Shown here: piece by piece, positions 1 to 10,578 of the stretch | How the letters are laid out: every line of letters starts with the position of its first letter | Position numbering within the stretch: the stretch's first letter is position 1 | Source of the DNA: Gammaproteobacteria bacterium | Lineage (GTDB): Bacteria; Pseudomonadota; Gammaproteobacteria; Burkholderiales; Burkholderiaceae_B | Assembly: GCA_030832095.1 (NCBI GenBank) | Contig: JAURJT010000036.1 | Location: forward strand, 1-49,358 | Direction: 5' to 3' | DNA: 49,358 nt | Translations under genes and position numbers: made by a program | The notes under the pieces: model-generated | What the model was told of the DNA's origin: nothing | Database searches by the model: none | The model's input: the letters and a program-made list of their open reading frames with translations, nothing else

Positions 1-60
1 CATGCTGTAGCAGATGACCATGCTGTAGCAGATGACCATGCTGTAGCAGATGACCATGCT
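1..60 (+). repeat. 18-bp tandem repeat, three full copies and a partial fourth
   Basis: The unit catgctgtagcagatgac occupies 1-18, 19-36 and 37-54 with no mismatch, and 55-60 repeats its first six bases. The length is a multiple of three and each unit encodes HAVADD in the frame of the upstream gene. The window starts inside or at the edge of the array, so the true copy number is unknown. Perfect identity, including third codon positions, suggests recent expansion or slippage. Confidence 0.95.
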
Positions 61-144
61 GCCGAGCCGATGTTGAATTCTGAAATAAATGCGTCAGGCG
101 CTCAGCCGACACAAACCTCTACTTTCTCCCCGGAGTCCAAGTGA
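1..144 (+). CDS. scpB: 3' end of a gene, probably scpB (C-terminal tail only)
   Basis: The first frame is open from base 1 to a TGA at 142-144, giving 47 residues of a gene whose start lies outside the window. The visible part holds no domain: three copies of the hexapeptide HAVADD, then an Ala/Pro/Ser/Thr-rich end finishing in FSPESK. The assignment to ScpB, the segregation and condensation subunit that works with Smc and ScpA, rests only on position, because scpB commonly lies directly upstream of rluB in this group. Its stop overlaps the rluB start (GTGA at 141-144), so the two are probably translationally coupled. It could be any gene with a disordered acidic tail; the identity is inference, the reading frame is seen. 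Confidence 0.45.
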   Translation, partial: HAVADDHAVADDHAVADDHAAEPMLNSEINASGAQPTQTSTFSPESK

Positions 145-2036
145 CGAACACTAATCCTGAACAACCCGTGCAAGCGCCAATCGAGGCTACTGCTAGTGCT
201 GCACCAGAGCAGCCCACGCAGTCTGACGAGGGCGTGCAAGTGGGGCAGGGCGAGGCGAGTGGTAAACCGCGCGGTCGTAAATTGCGCACCCCGTTTCGCC
301 GTCGTCGTACTGAAACTGCCAACGGCGAAGCCGAGTCAGAGGCCGGTGCGCCCGAGCGTGCTCCGCGCAGCAAAGCGTTTGAGCCCAATGCGGTCCCAGA
401 GGTCATTGATCCGCGCGATGTTATTGAAATCGGCGACCCGATCGAGTTTGAAAAAGAAGGTGATCAAGCACTTTCGTATTTGACGGGTACCGAGCGCATT
501 GAACAGCGCTTGAACAAGTACCTAAATAGCGATCTCTTGATGCCTAAGTTGCATAAAGTGCTAGCCGATGCGGGGGTCGGTTCGCGTCGTGAAATGGAAG
601 AATTGATTATCGCCGGTCGAGTGTCTGTCAACGGCGAACCCGCGCACATTGGCCAACGTGTCGGTGCGAATGATTTAGTTCGTGTGAACGGTAAGCCTGT
701 CACGCGCAGCAACACGCGCAAACCACCTCGAGTCATTTTGTATCACAAGCCTGCGGGCGAAATTGTGAGTCACGATGACCCAGGTGGTCGTGCCAATGTT
801 TTTTCGCGTCTACCCAAAATGAAAGTGGGCAAATGGTTATCCATTGGGCGCCTTGATCTCAATACTGAAGGCTTGCTCATTTTCACCACCTCGGGCGATT
901 TAAGTAATCGCCTGTTGCACCCACGCTACGGTAACGAGCGCGAGTACGCGGTGCGCGTGCTGGGCGAGCTTGGTCCTGAACAGCGGCAGGCGCTGCTTGA
1001 TGGCGTGACGCTCGAAGATGGTCCAGCAAGTTTTGGCATGGTTGAGTTTATTGGCGGTGAGGGCAGTAATCGCTGGTACCGCGTGACACTGAACGAAGGC
1101 CGTAATCGCGAAGTTCGCCGCATGTTCGAAGCGCTCGGGTTAACGGTGAGTCGTTTGATTCGCACACGCTTTGGTGACATTGTTTTGCCCACCACGTTGC
1201 GGCGCGGTCGCTGGGAAGAGCTTGATCCAAAGATTGTGTCAGCGCTAATGATCCAGGTGGGCTTATTGCGTGACGATGATGAGTCGGGTGACGGGCGCTC
1301 GCGCGCACCGCGCCAACCCGTTTCTCATGATAGCGCTTTGCCGCCAGGTTTTGGCACACTTGATCAAAATGGTACCCATGGCGCCCGGGTTGGACGGCGT
1401 GGCAATATACAAGGAGGGCGCTCGGGCAAGCCAGCGGCTTTTGCTCACCCAACTGAGTCCGCACCAACCGTGTTGACTGTAGGCGGAGGCTTTGCAAATG
1501 GGCATCCTGGCGGTCAAGGTGCGGCTCGAGGCGGGCGCGGCAAACCCGGAGCCGGTGGCGGGCGAGGCCCGGCCGGCGCCGCTCGAGCGGGTGGCCCGAA
1601 GGGTGGCTTTGGTAAAGGGGCTGGGCGCGGGCCTCGTCCTGCCCGCCCCGATGCAGGGCTAGAGGCTGGTGCGGCTGGAGCGCGCCAAGACGGGCGGCCG
1701 GACTCACGGCCACCCAGAGGCCCGGCAGCGGGTCAGACCTTTGACCCGAATGGGCAACCTGGTATGCGACCAGAAGGTGCCCCGCGTCGCGGGCGCGCGC
1801 CTGGCGGTCAGGGTGGCGGTCAGGGCACACCAGGCGGGCGCACAGGTGCGCCCTCACGTGGTCGTGGGCCTGGCAAGCCAGGTGGTGGTCGTCCTCAGGG
1901 TGGTGGCGGCACCGGTAACGCCAATAGTTCAGGCAAGCCACGCTCAGCGCCTCGGGGTGATGACTGGCAGCCCAAGGGCGCGGCAGCGCACGAGTCACGG
2001 TTGGGCTTTACAAAGTCTTCGCGTGGAGACCGCTAA
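141..2036 (+). CDS. rluB: 23S rRNA pseudouridine synthase, RluB family, with long disordered ends
   Basis: RluB isomerises one uridine of 23S rRNA (U2605 in E. coli) to pseudouridine. The 631-residue product begins with about 130 charged residues. An S4 RNA-binding domain follows (about 134-185, starting [12 protein letters not shown]), then the catalytic domain of the RsuA/RluB family with GRLD at 236-239, Asp239 being the expected nucleophile. From about residue 375 the chain is a Gly/Arg/Pro-rich tail of some 250 residues with RGG-like repeats. The E. coli enzyme is under 300 residues, so more than half of this protein is extension; such tails are common on Burkholderiales RluB. The GTG start is chosen because GGAG lies five bases upstream and the GTGA overlap couples it to the preceding gene. 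Confidence 0.9.
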   Translation: MTNTNPEQPVQAPIEATASAAPEQPTQSDEGVQVGQGEASGKPRGRKLRTPFRRRRTETANGEAESEAGAPERAPRSKAFEPNAVPEVIDPRDVIEIGDPIEFEKEGDQALSYLTGTERIEQRLNKYLNSDLLMPKLHKVLADAGVGSRREMEELIIAGRVSVNGEPAHIGQRVGANDLVRVNGKPVTRSNTRKPPRVILYHKPAGEIVSHDDPGGRANVFSRLPKMKVGKWLSIGRLDLNTEGLLIFTTSGDLSNRLLHPRYGNEREYAVRVLGELGPEQRQALLDGVTLEDGPASFGMVEFIGGEGSNRWYRVTLNEGRNREVRRMFEALGLTVSRLIRTRFGDIVLPTTLRRGRWEELDPKIVSALMIQVGLLRDDDESGDGRSRAPRQPVSHDSALPPGFGTLDQNGTHGARVGRRGNIQGGRSGKPAAFAHPTESAPTVLTVGGGFANGHPGGQGAARGGRGKPGAGGGRGPAGAARAGGPKGGFGKGAGRGPRPARPDAGLEAGAAGARQDGRPDSRPPRGPAAGQTFDPNGQPGMRPEGAPRRGRAPGGQGGGQGTPGGRTGAPSRGRGPGKPGGGRPQGGGGTGNANSSGKPRSAPRGDDWQPKGAAAHESRLGFTKSSRGDR

Positions 2037-2080
2037 GCCACCCTTGGGTGGCCGCTAAGCCCTCATTCTTGCGTAAATCG

Positions 2081-2120
2081 TTGGTATAGCAAGACATTTT
2101 TGCTAAATTCATGCTAGAAT
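2081..2120 (+). promoter_or_regulatory. candidate promoter(s) of the rimP-nusA-infB operon
   Basis: Two overlapping sigma-70-like arrangements are visible. One has TTGGTA (2081-2086), a 17-bp spacer and TAAATT (2104-2109) preceded by TGC, an extended -10. The other has TAGAAT (2115-2120), also preceded by TGC, but only a weak -35. Either would start an RNA near 2116-2127, about 200 bases before rimP. The rluB stop is at 2036, so the position suits the operon promoter. Confidence 0.45.
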
Positions 2121-2318
2121 GCAGGGCTAATATAAGTGGTTTTGCGCTTGGCGGGGTTCTGCTAATGCTGTGGCGTTATTCGGTGGTTCGTGTGCAAGGC
2201 TTGAGTGCAGTCCTTCAAAGTCGTTGTGTTCCCCGATCAATGCTTGCTAGTGGTGAGTCGCACGGTGCAGGGCAAATGTTGTTAATGGGCTGTTTTGCAG
2301 CCCATTTTTTTTGAATGT
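2121..2318 (+). promoter_or_regulatory. rimP leader region (no gene seen)
   Basis: About 200 bases between the candidate promoter and rimP carry no convincing gene. A 67-codon frame at 2111-2314 lacks a ribosome binding site and starts inside the candidate -10, so I leave it out. I looked for an initiator tRNA, which sits here in enterobacteria (metY), and found no T-arm sequence. The leader ends in a strong intrinsic terminator a few bases before the rimP start. An Rfam family of rimP leaders was proposed as attenuators in gammaproteobacteria; whether this one belongs to it needs a covariance-model search. Confidence 0.5.
2284..2312 (+). terminator. intrinsic terminator / attenuator just before rimP
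   Basis: AATGGGCTG (2284-2292) pairs perfectly with CAGCCCATT (2298-2306) around a five-base loop; with the overlap the T run is eight bases, 2305-2312. The rimP ATG is at 2319, so the hairpin covers the place where a ribosome binding site would be. It can act as a terminator of the leader RNA, as a block to rimP translation, or both. Confidence 0.8.
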
Positions 2319-2816
2319 ATGGCTGATCTCTTTACTCTTACGCAGCAGTCTCTGGCCTCAATGGATATCGAGCTTGTCGATGTCGAGAGGGCTGCGCTTG
2401 GTTTGTTGCGTGTCACGATTGATCGGCCTGAGGGTGTACGTGTTGAAGACTGTGAGCAGGTATCGCGTCAGTTGTCGCGGGTGTATGAAGTCGAGAATAT
2501 CGACTACCGCAGACTTGAGGTGGGCTCTCCTGGAGTAGATAGGCCGTTAAAGACAGAAGCTGATTTTGATCGTTTTCTTGGCGAGCGCGTCGAGGTCAAA
2601 CTCAGGCAGGCTGTTGATGGGCAAAAGGTTTTTTTGGGTGTGTTAGTTGCGGTTGATGCTGCAACTGAGGCAGTAGGTTCCGTTGGGGTGGTTAAACACT
2701 TCGGTATCGAGTTTGAGGCAAAAAAGGGCGAAGTTCGACGCGTCGCGTTCATGTTGTCTGATGTTGAGCGTGCCAAATTAGAACCAGTTCTGGATTTCAA
2801 GGGCAAAAAGCGATGA
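2319..2816 (+). CDS. rimP: ribosome maturation factor RimP
   Basis: RimP assists late assembly of the 30S subunit. The product has 165 residues ([13 protein letters not shown]...), with the N-terminal alpha/beta domain including the signature GSPGVDRPL at about 69-77 and a C-terminal SH3-like barrel ending in DFKGKKR. The frame stays open upstream to a TTG at 2295, but that lies within the terminator stem-loop; the ATG at 2319 gives the expected N-terminus. No Shine-Dalgarno sequence is visible because the terminator T run lies there. The stop overlaps the nusA start (ATGA at 2813-2816). Confidence 0.93.
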   Translation: MADLFTLTQQSLASMDIELVDVERAALGLLRVTIDRPEGVRVEDCEQVSRQLSRVYEVENIDYRRLEVGSPGVDRPLKTEADFDRFLGERVEVKLRQAVDGQKVFLGVLVAVDAATEAVGSVGVVKHFGIEFEAKKGEVRRVAFMLSDVERAKLEPVLDFKGKKR

Positions 2817-4294
2817 GTCGCGAAATTCTTCTGTTGGTAGATGCATTGGCACGTGAAAAAAACGTGCCACGTGATGTGGTGTTTGACGCTCTCGAGGGTG
2901 CGCTGGCTTCTGCCATGAAAAAGCGCTTCAAAGAAGACGCTGATATCCGCGTGTCAGTAGACCGTACCTCGGGTGATCACGAAGGGTACCGGCGTTGGCT
3001 CGTCGTACCTGATGAAGCAGGTCTCCAAGAGCCCGATCAGCAAGAAATGCTGTCTGACGCTCAAGAGGTCGTTGCTGACATTGAAGTTGGTGAATACATC
3101 GAAGAAGCGCTTGAGCCCCTTGAGTTTGGGCGCATTGGTGCGCAGGCTGCAAAGCAGGCCATCCTGCAGCGTATTCGCGATGCCGAGCGCGAGCAAATCT
3201 TGGACGATTTTCTCGACCGCGGCGAAACAATTATTTCGGGCTCGATCAAACGCATGGACAAGGGCGATCTGATCGTCGAAACCGGCAAGATTGAAGCGCG
3301 TATGCCTCGCAGTGAAATGATCCCTAAAGAAAACCTTCGGGTGGGTGATCGGGTTCGAGCCTGGGTGTTGAAAGTTGACCGTACAGCACGTGGTCAGCAA
3401 GTGATTTTGTCGCGCAGTGCGCCTGACTTTATCCGTCAACTCTTTGAAAACGAAGTCCCTGAAATCGAACAAGGGTTGCTCGAAATTAAAGGTGCGGCTC
3501 GGGATCCGGGGGTTCGCGCCAAGATTGCGGTTGTCGCATATGACAAGCGTATTGATCCAATTGGTACTTGCGTCGGCATGCGCGGTTCACGCGTGACTGC
3601 GGTTCGTAACGAACTCGGTGGCGAGCAAGTGGATATCGTCTTATGGTCTGAAGATCCGGCTGAGTTCGTGATCGGTGCTTTGGCGCCGGCTAACGTTGAG
3701 TCGATTGTGGTTGACGAAGACCGTCATGCAATGGATGTTGTTGTTGACGAAGAGAACCTTCCAAAAGCAATTGGCTCAAAAGGGCAAAACGTTCGCCTTG
3801 CCTCTGAGTTGACGGGCTGGCAGATCAACATCATGACTCCCGAAGAAAGTCAAAATCGTCAAGAACAAGAGCGTGCGCAATTGCGTTCTACGTTTATGAG
3901 CCGTTTAGATGTCGACGAAGAAGTTGCCGATATTTTGATCGATGAGGGTTTTACTGGGTTAGAAGAAATCGCTTATGTGCCAATGCAAGAGTTGCTTGAG
4001 ATTGAATCGTTTGACGAAGACACGATTCAAGCTCTGCGTACGCGTGCTCGTAACGCCTTGTTGACTGAGGCGATCGCGCAAGAAGAGCGTGTCGAAACTG
4101 CGCAAGATTTGGTGACGCTTGAGGGCATGTCGCCTGAACTGTTAAGCAAACTTGCTGCAGGGGGCGTCAATACGCGCGATGAGCTTGCTGAACTTGCGAC
4201 TGACGAACTTGTTGAGATGGCCGGACTTGATGAGTCGGTTGCCAGCCAGTTCATTATGGCCGCGCGTGCGCATTGGTTTGACGAGCAGTCATAG
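2813..4294 (+). CDS. nusA: transcription termination/antitermination factor NusA
   Basis: NusA binds RNA polymerase and nascent RNA and affects pausing, termination and antitermination. The 493-residue length matches E. coli NusA (495). The order is: polymerase-binding N-terminal domain (about 1-125), S1 domain (about 136-203, [19 protein letters not shown]), two KH domains (about 225-350, with [12 protein letters not shown] and [12 protein letters not shown]), and two C-terminal helix-hairpin-helix acidic repeats (about 365-490). It overlaps rimP by four bases. An 81-base gap without an obvious terminator leads into infB, so the genes are very likely co-transcribed. Confidence 0.97.
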   Translation: MSREILLLVDALAREKNVPRDVVFDALEGALASAMKKRFKEDADIRVSVDRTSGDHEGYRRWLVVPDEAGLQEPDQQEMLSDAQEVVADIEVGEYIEEALEPLEFGRIGAQAAKQAILQRIRDAEREQILDDFLDRGETIISGSIKRMDKGDLIVETGKIEARMPRSEMIPKENLRVGDRVRAWVLKVDRTARGQQVILSRSAPDFIRQLFENEVPEIEQGLLEIKGAARDPGVRAKIAVVAYDKRIDPIGTCVGMRGSRVTAVRNELGGEQVDIVLWSEDPAEFVIGALAPANVESIVVDEDRHAMDVVVDEENLPKAIGSKGQNVRLASELTGWQINIMTPEESQNRQEQERAQLRSTFMSRLDVDEEVADILIDEGFTGLEEIAYVPMQELLEIESFDEDTIQALRTRARNALLTEAIAQEERVETAQDLVTLEGMSPELLSKLAAGGVNTRDELAELATDELVEMAGLDESVASQFIMAARAHWFDEQS

Positions 4295-4375
4295 CAGTTG
4301 GTATGAAGAGCAGTTATTGTTAGTTGCTGTCTTCGCTTGAAGTTGTAACGCTGTAAAAAGGTAAGAGAGAGCCTA

Positions 4376-7300
4376 ATGTCGAGTATCACAGTCGCCCAGT
4401 TCGCCATTGAACTGAAAATGCCATCCAACGTGTTGTTAGAACAACTGCGTGAAGCAGGTGTGAACCTAACTTCGGTGGATGCCAGTGTCACTGACAGCGA
4501 CAAGGCCAAATTGCTCGAATCCTTGCGTCGTTCGCATGGCGCAACCGAAGGCACCAAGATCACGTTGACGCGTCGTAAGACGTCTGAGATTCGCCAGGCC
4601 GATGGGGCTGGTCGCTCGCGTACGATTCAAGTTGAAGTTCGTAAAAAACGGACCTTCGTCAAGCGCGACGCTGCTGACCTTGGTGAAACTCCTGCAGCCG
4701 AAGGCACAGAGGTTGCAACTCCGGTTTCTGCACCCGCAGTCAGTGCCATGCCGGCAACAGCCGATGCCGTGGCTGCTCCGACCGGGCCGTTAGCGTCACA
4801 ACCAAGCGCTGAAGTTCAAGCCCCTGCAGTACAAGAGCTTGAAGTGCAAGCGCCTGACGCAGCCTCAGCCCCGGCTGAGGGTCAAGTCATTACACCGTCG
4901 CAGCCTCAAGAGGCTACGACCGCTGTTCCTGCTACGCCTGAGCTGCAGGTGAAACCAGAGCCGGCAGCCGAAACAGTGTCTGTCGTTGGCACCGAGGTGA
5001 TCTCTCCTGTCGCAGTGACTGCGCCAGTTGAGCCCGTGACTACGCCTGATGCTCAGCCGACAGCTCCAGTTGCTGCAGCACCTGAGGCCGCTCCTCCTGT
5101 AGTTGACGCAGCTGCACAGACGCCAGATGTGACGGCAGATGGCACGAACACAGGCGTTCAGGCGCCAGCGGACACCTCATCGCCTAAGGTATTCAAGCCT
5201 ATGCGTGGTCGTGCAGTCGCACCCGCGCACGTGGCCGTAGAGGGCGCTGTGCGTGACGAAGCCCGTCGCGCCTCAGAAGCCGAAGCAGCCGCCTTGCGTG
5301 AGATGCTGAATCGGCCGCGCAAAGTCGTCAAGCCACCAGAACCAGATGCAGCTGCAGCCGCCTTATCAGGCACCCTGCATAAACCTGCTAGTGCTCCTGC
5401 CAAAGGTGCTAAAAAAGAAGGCACAGACGCTGCTGGCAAAAAAGTACTGAAATCTGGGCAAATTGCCTCGACTTGGTCAGATGACGCCTCGCGTAAGAAG
5501 CCCGCCGAAAAACGAGATGCCCCAGCAGCACCGGGTCGTGACGGGTGGCGTGCCGGCGGTAAAAGTAAGTCGGGCGGTAAAAAAGGTGGTCGTGGTTCAA
5601 ATAACCAGGCTCAAGAGCAACGCGAACCAGCGCCAATTGAATTCATTGCGCGCGAAATTCACGTGCCCGAAACAATTAGCGTGGCCGACCTGGCGCACAA
5701 GATGTCTGTCAAAGCCGGTGAGGTCATTAAGCACCTGATGCAGCTTGGCCAGATGGTGACGATTAATCAAGTGCTTGATCAAGAAACCGCCATGATCGTG
5801 GTGCAAGAGCTTGGTCATAACGCAATTGCCGCTAAATTAGATGACCCCGAGGCTTTCCTCGATGAAGATGCGCCACACGCTGATGTGGTGCTGTCGCCTC
5901 GCGCTCCGGTTGTCACCGTGATGGGACACGTCGACCACGGTAAAACGTCTCTACTCGATTACATTCGTCGGGCTAAAGTTGCCTCTGGCGAGGCCGGTGG
6001 CATTACGCAACACATCGGCGCCTATCATGTTCAAACCGAGCGCGGGATGGTGACGTTTTTGGACACCCCAGGTCACGAAGCGTTTACGGCGATGCGTGCC
6101 CGTGGTGCTAAAGCCACTGATATTGTGATTTTGGTGGTCGCTGCCGATGACGGTGTCATGCCACAAACGAAAGAAGCAATTCATCATGCAAAGGCGGCGG
6201 GTGTGCCCTTGGTGGTTGCAGTCAACAAAATCGATAAGCCCGAAGCGAACCCTGAGCGCGTCAAGCAAGAACTCGTGGTCGAGCAAGTTGTGCCCGAAGA
6301 ATACGGTGGCGATGTACCGTTTATTTCGGTGTCGGCTAAAACTGGGCAGGGTATCGATGATTTGTTAGAAAACGTCTTGTTGCAGGCTGAAGTGCTTGAG
6401 TTGAAAGCCGCAGTTGACGCGCCAGCAAAAGGGCTGGTCATCGAAGCGCGTCTCGATAAAGGCCGCGGTCCGGTTGCAACGATTCTGGTTCAAAGTGGCA
6501 CGCTGCGTCGCGGTGACGTCGTGTTGGCGGGCTCAAGTTATGGCCGTGTCCGTGCCATGCTGGATGAAAATGGTAAACCCATTCAGTCAGCTGGGCCTTC
6601 AATGCCAGTAGAAATTCAAGGCCTCACTGAGGTGCCTGTTGCCGGTGATGAACTCATGTCCTTGGCTGACGAGCGCCGCGCCCGTGAGATCGCACTGTTT
6701 CGTCAAGGTAAGTTTCGTGACGTCAAACTGGCGCGTCAGCAAGCAGCCAAACTCGAGTCGATGTTTGACAATGCAGTCGAGGGTTCGCAGAACTTGTCGC
6801 TCATCGTCAAAACCGATGTGCAAGGTTCACAAGAAGCGCTCGTCTCTTCGCTGGTCAAGCTCTCTACCGAAGAGGTGCGTGTACAAGTGGTTCACGCTGC
6901 CGTTGGTAGCATCTCTGAAAGCGACGTGAATTTGGCGATTGCTTCGGGCGCTGTGTTGATTGGCTTTAACGTGCGCGCCGATGCAAGTACGAAAAAGCTC
7001 GCTGAGTCGAATGGCGTTGATATTCGTTACTACAACATCATTTATGATGCGGTCGACGAAATCAAGGCAGCGATGTCAGGCATGCTCGCACCAGAAAAAC
7101 GCGAAGAAATTATTGGTTTGGTCGATATTCGCGAGGTGTACACCATCTCTCGCATTGGTACAGTCGCTGGTTGTATGGTGGTCGATGGGTTGGTACGTCG
7201 CGACTCGCAAGTGCGTTTGTTACGTAATAACGTGGTGCATTGGACAGGCTGGCTTGATTCCTTGCGTCGGTTTAAAGATGATGTCAAAGAGGTTAAGTCG

Positions 7301-7399
7301 GGCTTCGATTGCGGGATCACCTTGCGCGGTAACAACGACCTTCAGGTTGGCGACCAGCTCGAGATCTTTGAAATCAAAGAAGTGGCCCGTTCACTTTGA
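4376..7399 (+). CDS. infB: translation initiation factor IF-2
   Basis: IF-2 is the GTPase that places initiator tRNA on the 30S subunit and promotes subunit joining. The 1007-residue product has an N-terminal IF2 domain (about 1-55), a long Ala/Pro/Glu/Val-rich low-complexity linker (about 95-400), a second small IF2 domain (about 430-485), the G domain with GHVDHGKT at 517-524, DTPGH at 563-567 and NKID at 617-620, then the beta-barrel and C-terminal domains (fMet-tRNA binding). It is longer than the E. coli protein (890), mostly in the linker. The start has a purine-rich GGTAAGAGAGAG upstream. E. coli makes shorter forms from internal starts; I could not identify one here. Confidence 0.97.
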   Translation: MSSITVAQFAIELKMPSNVLLEQLREAGVNLTSVDASVTDSDKAKLLESLRRSHGATEGTKITLTRRKTSEIRQADGAGRSRTIQVEVRKKRTFVKRDAADLGETPAAEGTEVATPVSAPAVSAMPATADAVAAPTGPLASQPSAEVQAPAVQELEVQAPDAASAPAEGQVITPSQPQEATTAVPATPELQVKPEPAAETVSVVGTEVISPVAVTAPVEPVTTPDAQPTAPVAAAPEAAPPVVDAAAQTPDVTADGTNTGVQAPADTSSPKVFKPMRGRAVAPAHVAVEGAVRDEARRASEAEAAALREMLNRPRKVVKPPEPDAAAAALSGTLHKPASAPAKGAKKEGTDAAGKKVLKSGQIASTWSDDASRKKPAEKRDAPAAPGRDGWRAGGKSKSGGKKGGRGSNNQAQEQREPAPIEFIAREIHVPETISVADLAHKMSVKAGEVIKHLMQLGQMVTINQVLDQETAMIVVQELGHNAIAAKLDDPEAFLDEDAPHADVVLSPRAPVVTVMGHVDHGKTSLLDYIRRAKVASGEAGGITQHIGAYHVQTERGMVTFLDTPGHEAFTAMRARGAKATDIVILVVAADDGVMPQTKEAIHHAKAAGVPLVVAVNKIDKPEANPERVKQELVVEQVVPEEYGGDVPFISVSAKTGQGIDDLLENVLLQAEVLELKAAVDAPAKGLVIEARLDKGRGPVATILVQSGTLRRGDVVLAGSSYGRVRAMLDENGKPIQSAGPSMPVEIQGLTEVPVAGDELMSLADERRAREIALFRQGKFRDVKLARQQAAKLESMFDNAVEGSQNLSLIVKTDVQGSQEALVSSLVKLSTEEVRVQVVHAAVGSISESDVNLAIASGAVLIGFNVRADASTKKLAESNGVDIRYYNIIYDAVDEIKAAMSGMLAPEKREEIIGLVDIREVYTISRIGTVAGCMVVDGLVRRDSQVRLLRNNVVHWTGWLDSLRRFKDDVKEVKSGFDCGITLRGNNDLQVGDQLEIFEIKEVARSL

Positions 7400-7407
7400 T
7401 TGCCTGA

Positions 7408-7809
7408 ATGACACGTCACAAGCAGAAAACCGCGCCGGGTCGTAATTTACGTCTCGCTGATCAGATTCAAAAAGATCTGGCTATCATTATTCAACGCGAA
7501 ATCGATATGAGTCGCGCGGGTTTAATTACGCTGTCTGGCATTGAGTTGACAGCGGATTACGCTCACGCAAAAGTCTATTTCACAGTGCTAGGTGCCGAGC
7601 CCGAAGTGGCTGCTAAGCTCTTGAATGAAAAGGCCGGTTGGTTTTATTCTCAGTTATACAAACTGCTGCATATTCATACGGTTCCGAATTTGCGATTTTT
7701 TCATGACGCTCAGCTCAAGCGTGGCATTGCGATGTCAGCGCTGATTGATCTGGCTAACACGCCGGGTCAGTACGCAGGTGTCCCTGACGAGCCTGAAGAC
7801 AAGCCGTAA
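7408..7809 (+). CDS. rbfA: 30S ribosome-binding factor RbfA
   Basis: RbfA binds the immature 30S subunit near helix 1 of 16S rRNA and aids processing and cold adaptation. The product is 133 residues with the usual KH-like fold; recognisable stretches are [14 protein letters not shown] near the start and the C-terminal [11 protein letters not shown] with LIDLANT. It begins eight bases after infB, with no room for a promoter, as in the standard operon. No strong ribosome binding site is seen, so coupling to infB translation is likely. Confidence 0.95.
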   Translation: MTRHKQKTAPGRNLRLADQIQKDLAIIIQREIDMSRAGLITLSGIELTADYAHAKVYFTVLGAEPEVAAKLLNEKAGWFYSQLYKLLHIHTVPNLRFFHDAQLKRGIAMSALIDLANTPGQYAGVPDEPEDKP

Positions 7810-7837
7810 GGCTATCGTCTTATTCTGGAATCTGACG

Positions 7838-8653
7838 ATGGCTAAACGACACGGGCGTGTGCTCGATGGAGTCTTGTTGCTAGATAAACCGGTTGGTTTG
7901 TCTAGTAATCATGCCTTGCAGCGCGCCAAGCGGGCGCTTGATGCGCAAAAGGCCGGGCACACGGGTACGCTTGATCCGTTTGCAACCGGCTTATTGGTAT
8001 GTTGCATGGGTCGTGCAACAAAGATTTCTGGTGCGATGTTAAGCGCCGACAAAGGTTACTTAGCAACCATCGCGTTTGGCCAAGAGACCGACTCAGGTGA
8101 TTTAACCGGAGTTGTGGTGAACCAAGCGGACGAAGGCTTTGCTGGGATCACCCAAGAGGCCTTGGCCGAGGTCTTGCAGACGTTTTTGGGTACCCAAATG
8201 CAGATCCCGCCTATGATTTCTGCGCTCAAGCGTGATGGTAAGCCGCTCTATGAGTACGCACGCCAAGGCATAGTGTTAGAGCGCGAGCCTCGTGAAATTA
8301 CGATTCGTAACATTGATCTGCTAGCATTCTCGCCGCTGTCGGCACAGATTCAGGTGCACTGTACAAAAGGTACCTATATTCGAACGCTTGCGCAAGATAT
8401 TGGTCGGGCGCTCGGTTGTTATGGGCATTTGTCAGCGTTGAGACGTACGCAGGTGGGGCCGTTTGTACTTGAAGATGCCGTTGAGCTTGAGGCACTGCAA
8501 GCGATGACTAACCCTGAGTCGCATCTCATTGCCATGAGTGATTTACCTGCTGGACTTGTTCCAGCAGCAAAAACCGCAGTTTCGCCGAGTGTGGTTACAC
8601 CCGGTTCTATTCACGAATTACCGGCAGGCATTGAGCCTGTGCAGGCTCATTAA
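7838..8653 (+). CDS. truB: tRNA pseudouridine-55 synthase TruB
   Basis: TruB converts U55 in the T-loop of most tRNAs to pseudouridine. The 271-residue product starts MAKRHGRVLDGVLLLDKPVG; the family motif GTLDPFATGLL carries the catalytic Asp46. RNA-binding segments follow (IPPMISALKRDGKPLYEYAR and KGTYIRTLAQDIG). The frame is open upstream to 7745, but that would overlap rbfA by 65 bases and add a non-homologous N-terminus, so the ATG at 7838 is preferred. It lies 28 bases after rbfA and ends nine bases before typA. Confidence 0.95.
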   Translation: MAKRHGRVLDGVLLLDKPVGLSSNHALQRAKRALDAQKAGHTGTLDPFATGLLVCCMGRATKISGAMLSADKGYLATIAFGQETDSGDLTGVVVNQADEGFAGITQEALAEVLQTFLGTQMQIPPMISALKRDGKPLYEYARQGIVLEREPREITIRNIDLLAFSPLSAQIQVHCTKGTYIRTLAQDIGRALGCYGHLSALRRTQVGPFVLEDAVELEALQAMTNPESHLIAMSDLPAGLVPAAKTAVSPSVVTPGSIHELPAGIEPVQAH

Positions 8654-8662
8654 AGGATTTGT

Positions 8663-10483
8663 ATGTCACGCGCATTGCGTAACGTTGCCATCATCGCCCA
8701 CGTTGACCACGGCAAAACAACATTGGTTGACCAACTTCTGCGTCAATCGGGCACTTTTCGTTCAAACGAAAAAATGACCGAACGCGTCATGGATTCAAAC
8801 GATCTTGAAAAAGAACGAGGCATCACGATTCTTTCAAAGAACTGTGCGGTTGAATACGACGGTACACACATCAATATTGTCGATACCCCCGGCCACGCTG
8901 ACTTTGGTGGCGAGGTTGAGCGCGTACTCTCGATGGTAGACGGCGTGTTGCTCTTGGTCGATGCAGTTGAAGGTCCAATGCCGCAGACACGCTTTGTCAC
9001 CAAAAAAGCGCTGGCCTTAGGGTTAAAGCCCATCGTCGTTGTCAATAAAGTCGATCGCCCTGGCGCGCGTATTGATTATGTGATCAACGCGACCTTTGAG
9101 TTGTTCGACAAATTGGGCGCTACCGAAGAGCAGCTTGATTTTCCGGTGGTGTATGCCTCTGGCCTAAATGGTTTTTCTGGCATGAGCCCCGATGTGCGCG
9201 ACGGCGATATGCGCCCATTGTTTGATTCGATCTTGAAGTATGTACCGATGCGTGACGATGATCCTGAAGCGCCGTTGCAGTTTCAAATCTCGTCAATCGA
9301 CTACAGCACCTACGTTGGCAAGATCGGTATCGGGCGTATTCGTCAAGGTCGTATCAAGACCGGCATGGATGTCGTTTGCCTCAACGGCCCTGATGGCGTG
9401 CCTTTTAAAGGTCGTGTCAATCAAGTGCTTAAGTTTAAAGGCCTTGAGCGCGAAGTCGTAGATAGTGCGATTGCAGGCGATATTGTGCTGATGAACGGCA
9501 TTGAAGATATCGCAATCGGCACCACCCTTTGCTCACCAGATAGCCCAGTCGGCTTACCTCTGTTGAAGATTGACGAGCCAACGCTCACCATGAACTTTAT
9601 GGTTAACACCAGCCCCCTAGCAGGTCGTGAAGGTAAGTTTGTGACGAGCCGTCAGTTGCGTGAGCGTCTTGAGCGTGAAATTAAATCCAACATGGCGTTG
9701 CGCTTTAAAGAAACCGATGATGACACGGTGTTTGAGGTGTCAGGTCGTGGTGAGTTGCATTTGACGATTTTGATTGAAACGATGCGCCGCGAAGGCTATG
9801 AAATGGCGGTTTCGCGACCACGCGTGGTGTTTCATGAAGAAGACGGCGTCAAGACAGAGCCCTACGAAAACTTGACCATTGACCTTGAAGATAATACTCA
9901 AGGCGTCGTGATGGAAGAGCTTGGCCGTCGTAAAGCCGAGCTGCTTGATATGGTCAGCGATGGTAAAGGGCGTACCCGGCTTGAGTACCGCGTGCCAGCG
10001 CGTGGTTTGATTGGTTTTCAGGGCGAGTTCATGACCATGACACGCGGTAATGGTTTGATGAGCCACACCTTTGATGCCTATGGCCCAGTCAAAGACGGCT
10101 TGCTGGGCGAGCGCCATAACGGCGTTTTGATCAGCCAGTACGACGGTGAGGCGGTTGCCTATTCAATCTGGAAACTTCAAGATCGTGGTCGTATGTTTGT
10201 GTCGCACAATGACCCAGTCTACGAAGGCATGGTGATTGGTATTCATAGTCGTGATAACGACTTGGTGGTGAATCCGATCCGTGGCAAACAGCTCACCAAC
10301 GTTCGTTCATCGGGTACTGACGAAGCCGTACGCTTAGTCACGCCTGTCGATTGCAACCTTGAGTACGCGGTCGAGTTCATTAGCGATGATGAGTTGGTTG
10401 AAGTGACACCGAAGAGCATTCGAATTCGTAAACGCTATCTCACAGAGAACGAGCGCAAGCGTATGTCACGCTCTGACGCGTAA
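8663..10483 (+). CDS. typA: ribosome-associated GTPase TypA/BipA
   Basis: TypA (BipA) is an EF-G-like translational GTPase that binds 70S ribosomes and supports assembly and growth at low temperature or under stress. The 606-residue length is typical. Visible are the G1 motif AHVDHGKT (12-19), [10 protein letters not shown] from 74, NKVDRPGAR from 128, then the EF-G-like domains III and V and the BipA-specific C-terminal domain ([12 protein letters not shown] near the end). AAGGA upstream of the ATG is a good ribosome binding site. It begins nine bases after truB and appears to be the last gene of the operon. Confidence 0.96.
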   Translation: MSRALRNVAIIAHVDHGKTTLVDQLLRQSGTFRSNEKMTERVMDSNDLEKERGITILSKNCAVEYDGTHINIVDTPGHADFGGEVERVLSMVDGVLLLVDAVEGPMPQTRFVTKKALALGLKPIVVVNKVDRPGARIDYVINATFELFDKLGATEEQLDFPVVYASGLNGFSGMSPDVRDGDMRPLFDSILKYVPMRDDDPEAPLQFQISSIDYSTYVGKIGIGRIRQGRIKTGMDVVCLNGPDGVPFKGRVNQVLKFKGLEREVVDSAIAGDIVLMNGIEDIAIGTTLCSPDSPVGLPLLKIDEPTLTMNFMVNTSPLAGREGKFVTSRQLRERLEREIKSNMALRFKETDDDTVFEVSGRGELHLTILIETMRREGYEMAVSRPRVVFHEEDGVKTEPYENLTIDLEDNTQGVVMEELGRRKAELLDMVSDGKGRTRLEYRVPARGLIGFQGEFMTMTRGNGLMSHTFDAYGPVKDGLLGERHNGVLISQYDGEAVAYSIWKLQDRGRMFVSHNDPVYEGMVIGIHSRDNDLVVNPIRGKQLTNVRSSGTDEAVRLVTPVDCNLEYAVEFISDDELVEVTPKSIRIRKRYLTENERKRMSRSDA

Positions 10484-10551
10484 GGGATCGCTGATACGAA
10501 CGGCACTCAACCCTATTCTGTAGGCGCAGTTCAGGTTACGCGCTGTCATCC

Positions 10552-10574
10552 CAGATTAGGAGATCTGCTTTTTT
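10552..10574 (+). terminator. weak candidate terminator after typA
   Basis: CAGAT (10552-10556) pairs with ATCTG (10563-10567) around a six-base loop, followed after one base by six Ts (10569-10574). The stem is short and AT-rich, so the call is weak, but it lies between typA and a convergent gene where a terminator is expected. Confidence 0.3.
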
Positions 10575-10578
10575 CTGC

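Noticed and set aside
1..60. Iterons of a replication origin
   Set aside because: The units lie in frame inside a coding region and encode a hexapeptide repeat; no rep gene is adjacent.
1048..1998. 316-codon open frame on the minus strand across the 3' half of rluB
   Set aside because: It is a shadow of the GC-rich, repetitive Gly/Arg tail; it has no recognisable domain, and rluB is clearly the real gene.
2121..2283. Initiator tRNA gene (metY) before rimP, as in enterobacteria
   Set aside because: No T-arm sequence (GGTTCRA) and no acceptor-stem pairing were found.
2111..2314. 67-codon frame in the rimP leader as a small protein or leader peptide
   Set aside because: Its ATG lies in the candidate -10 element, there is no ribosome binding site, and its end runs through the terminator hairpin.
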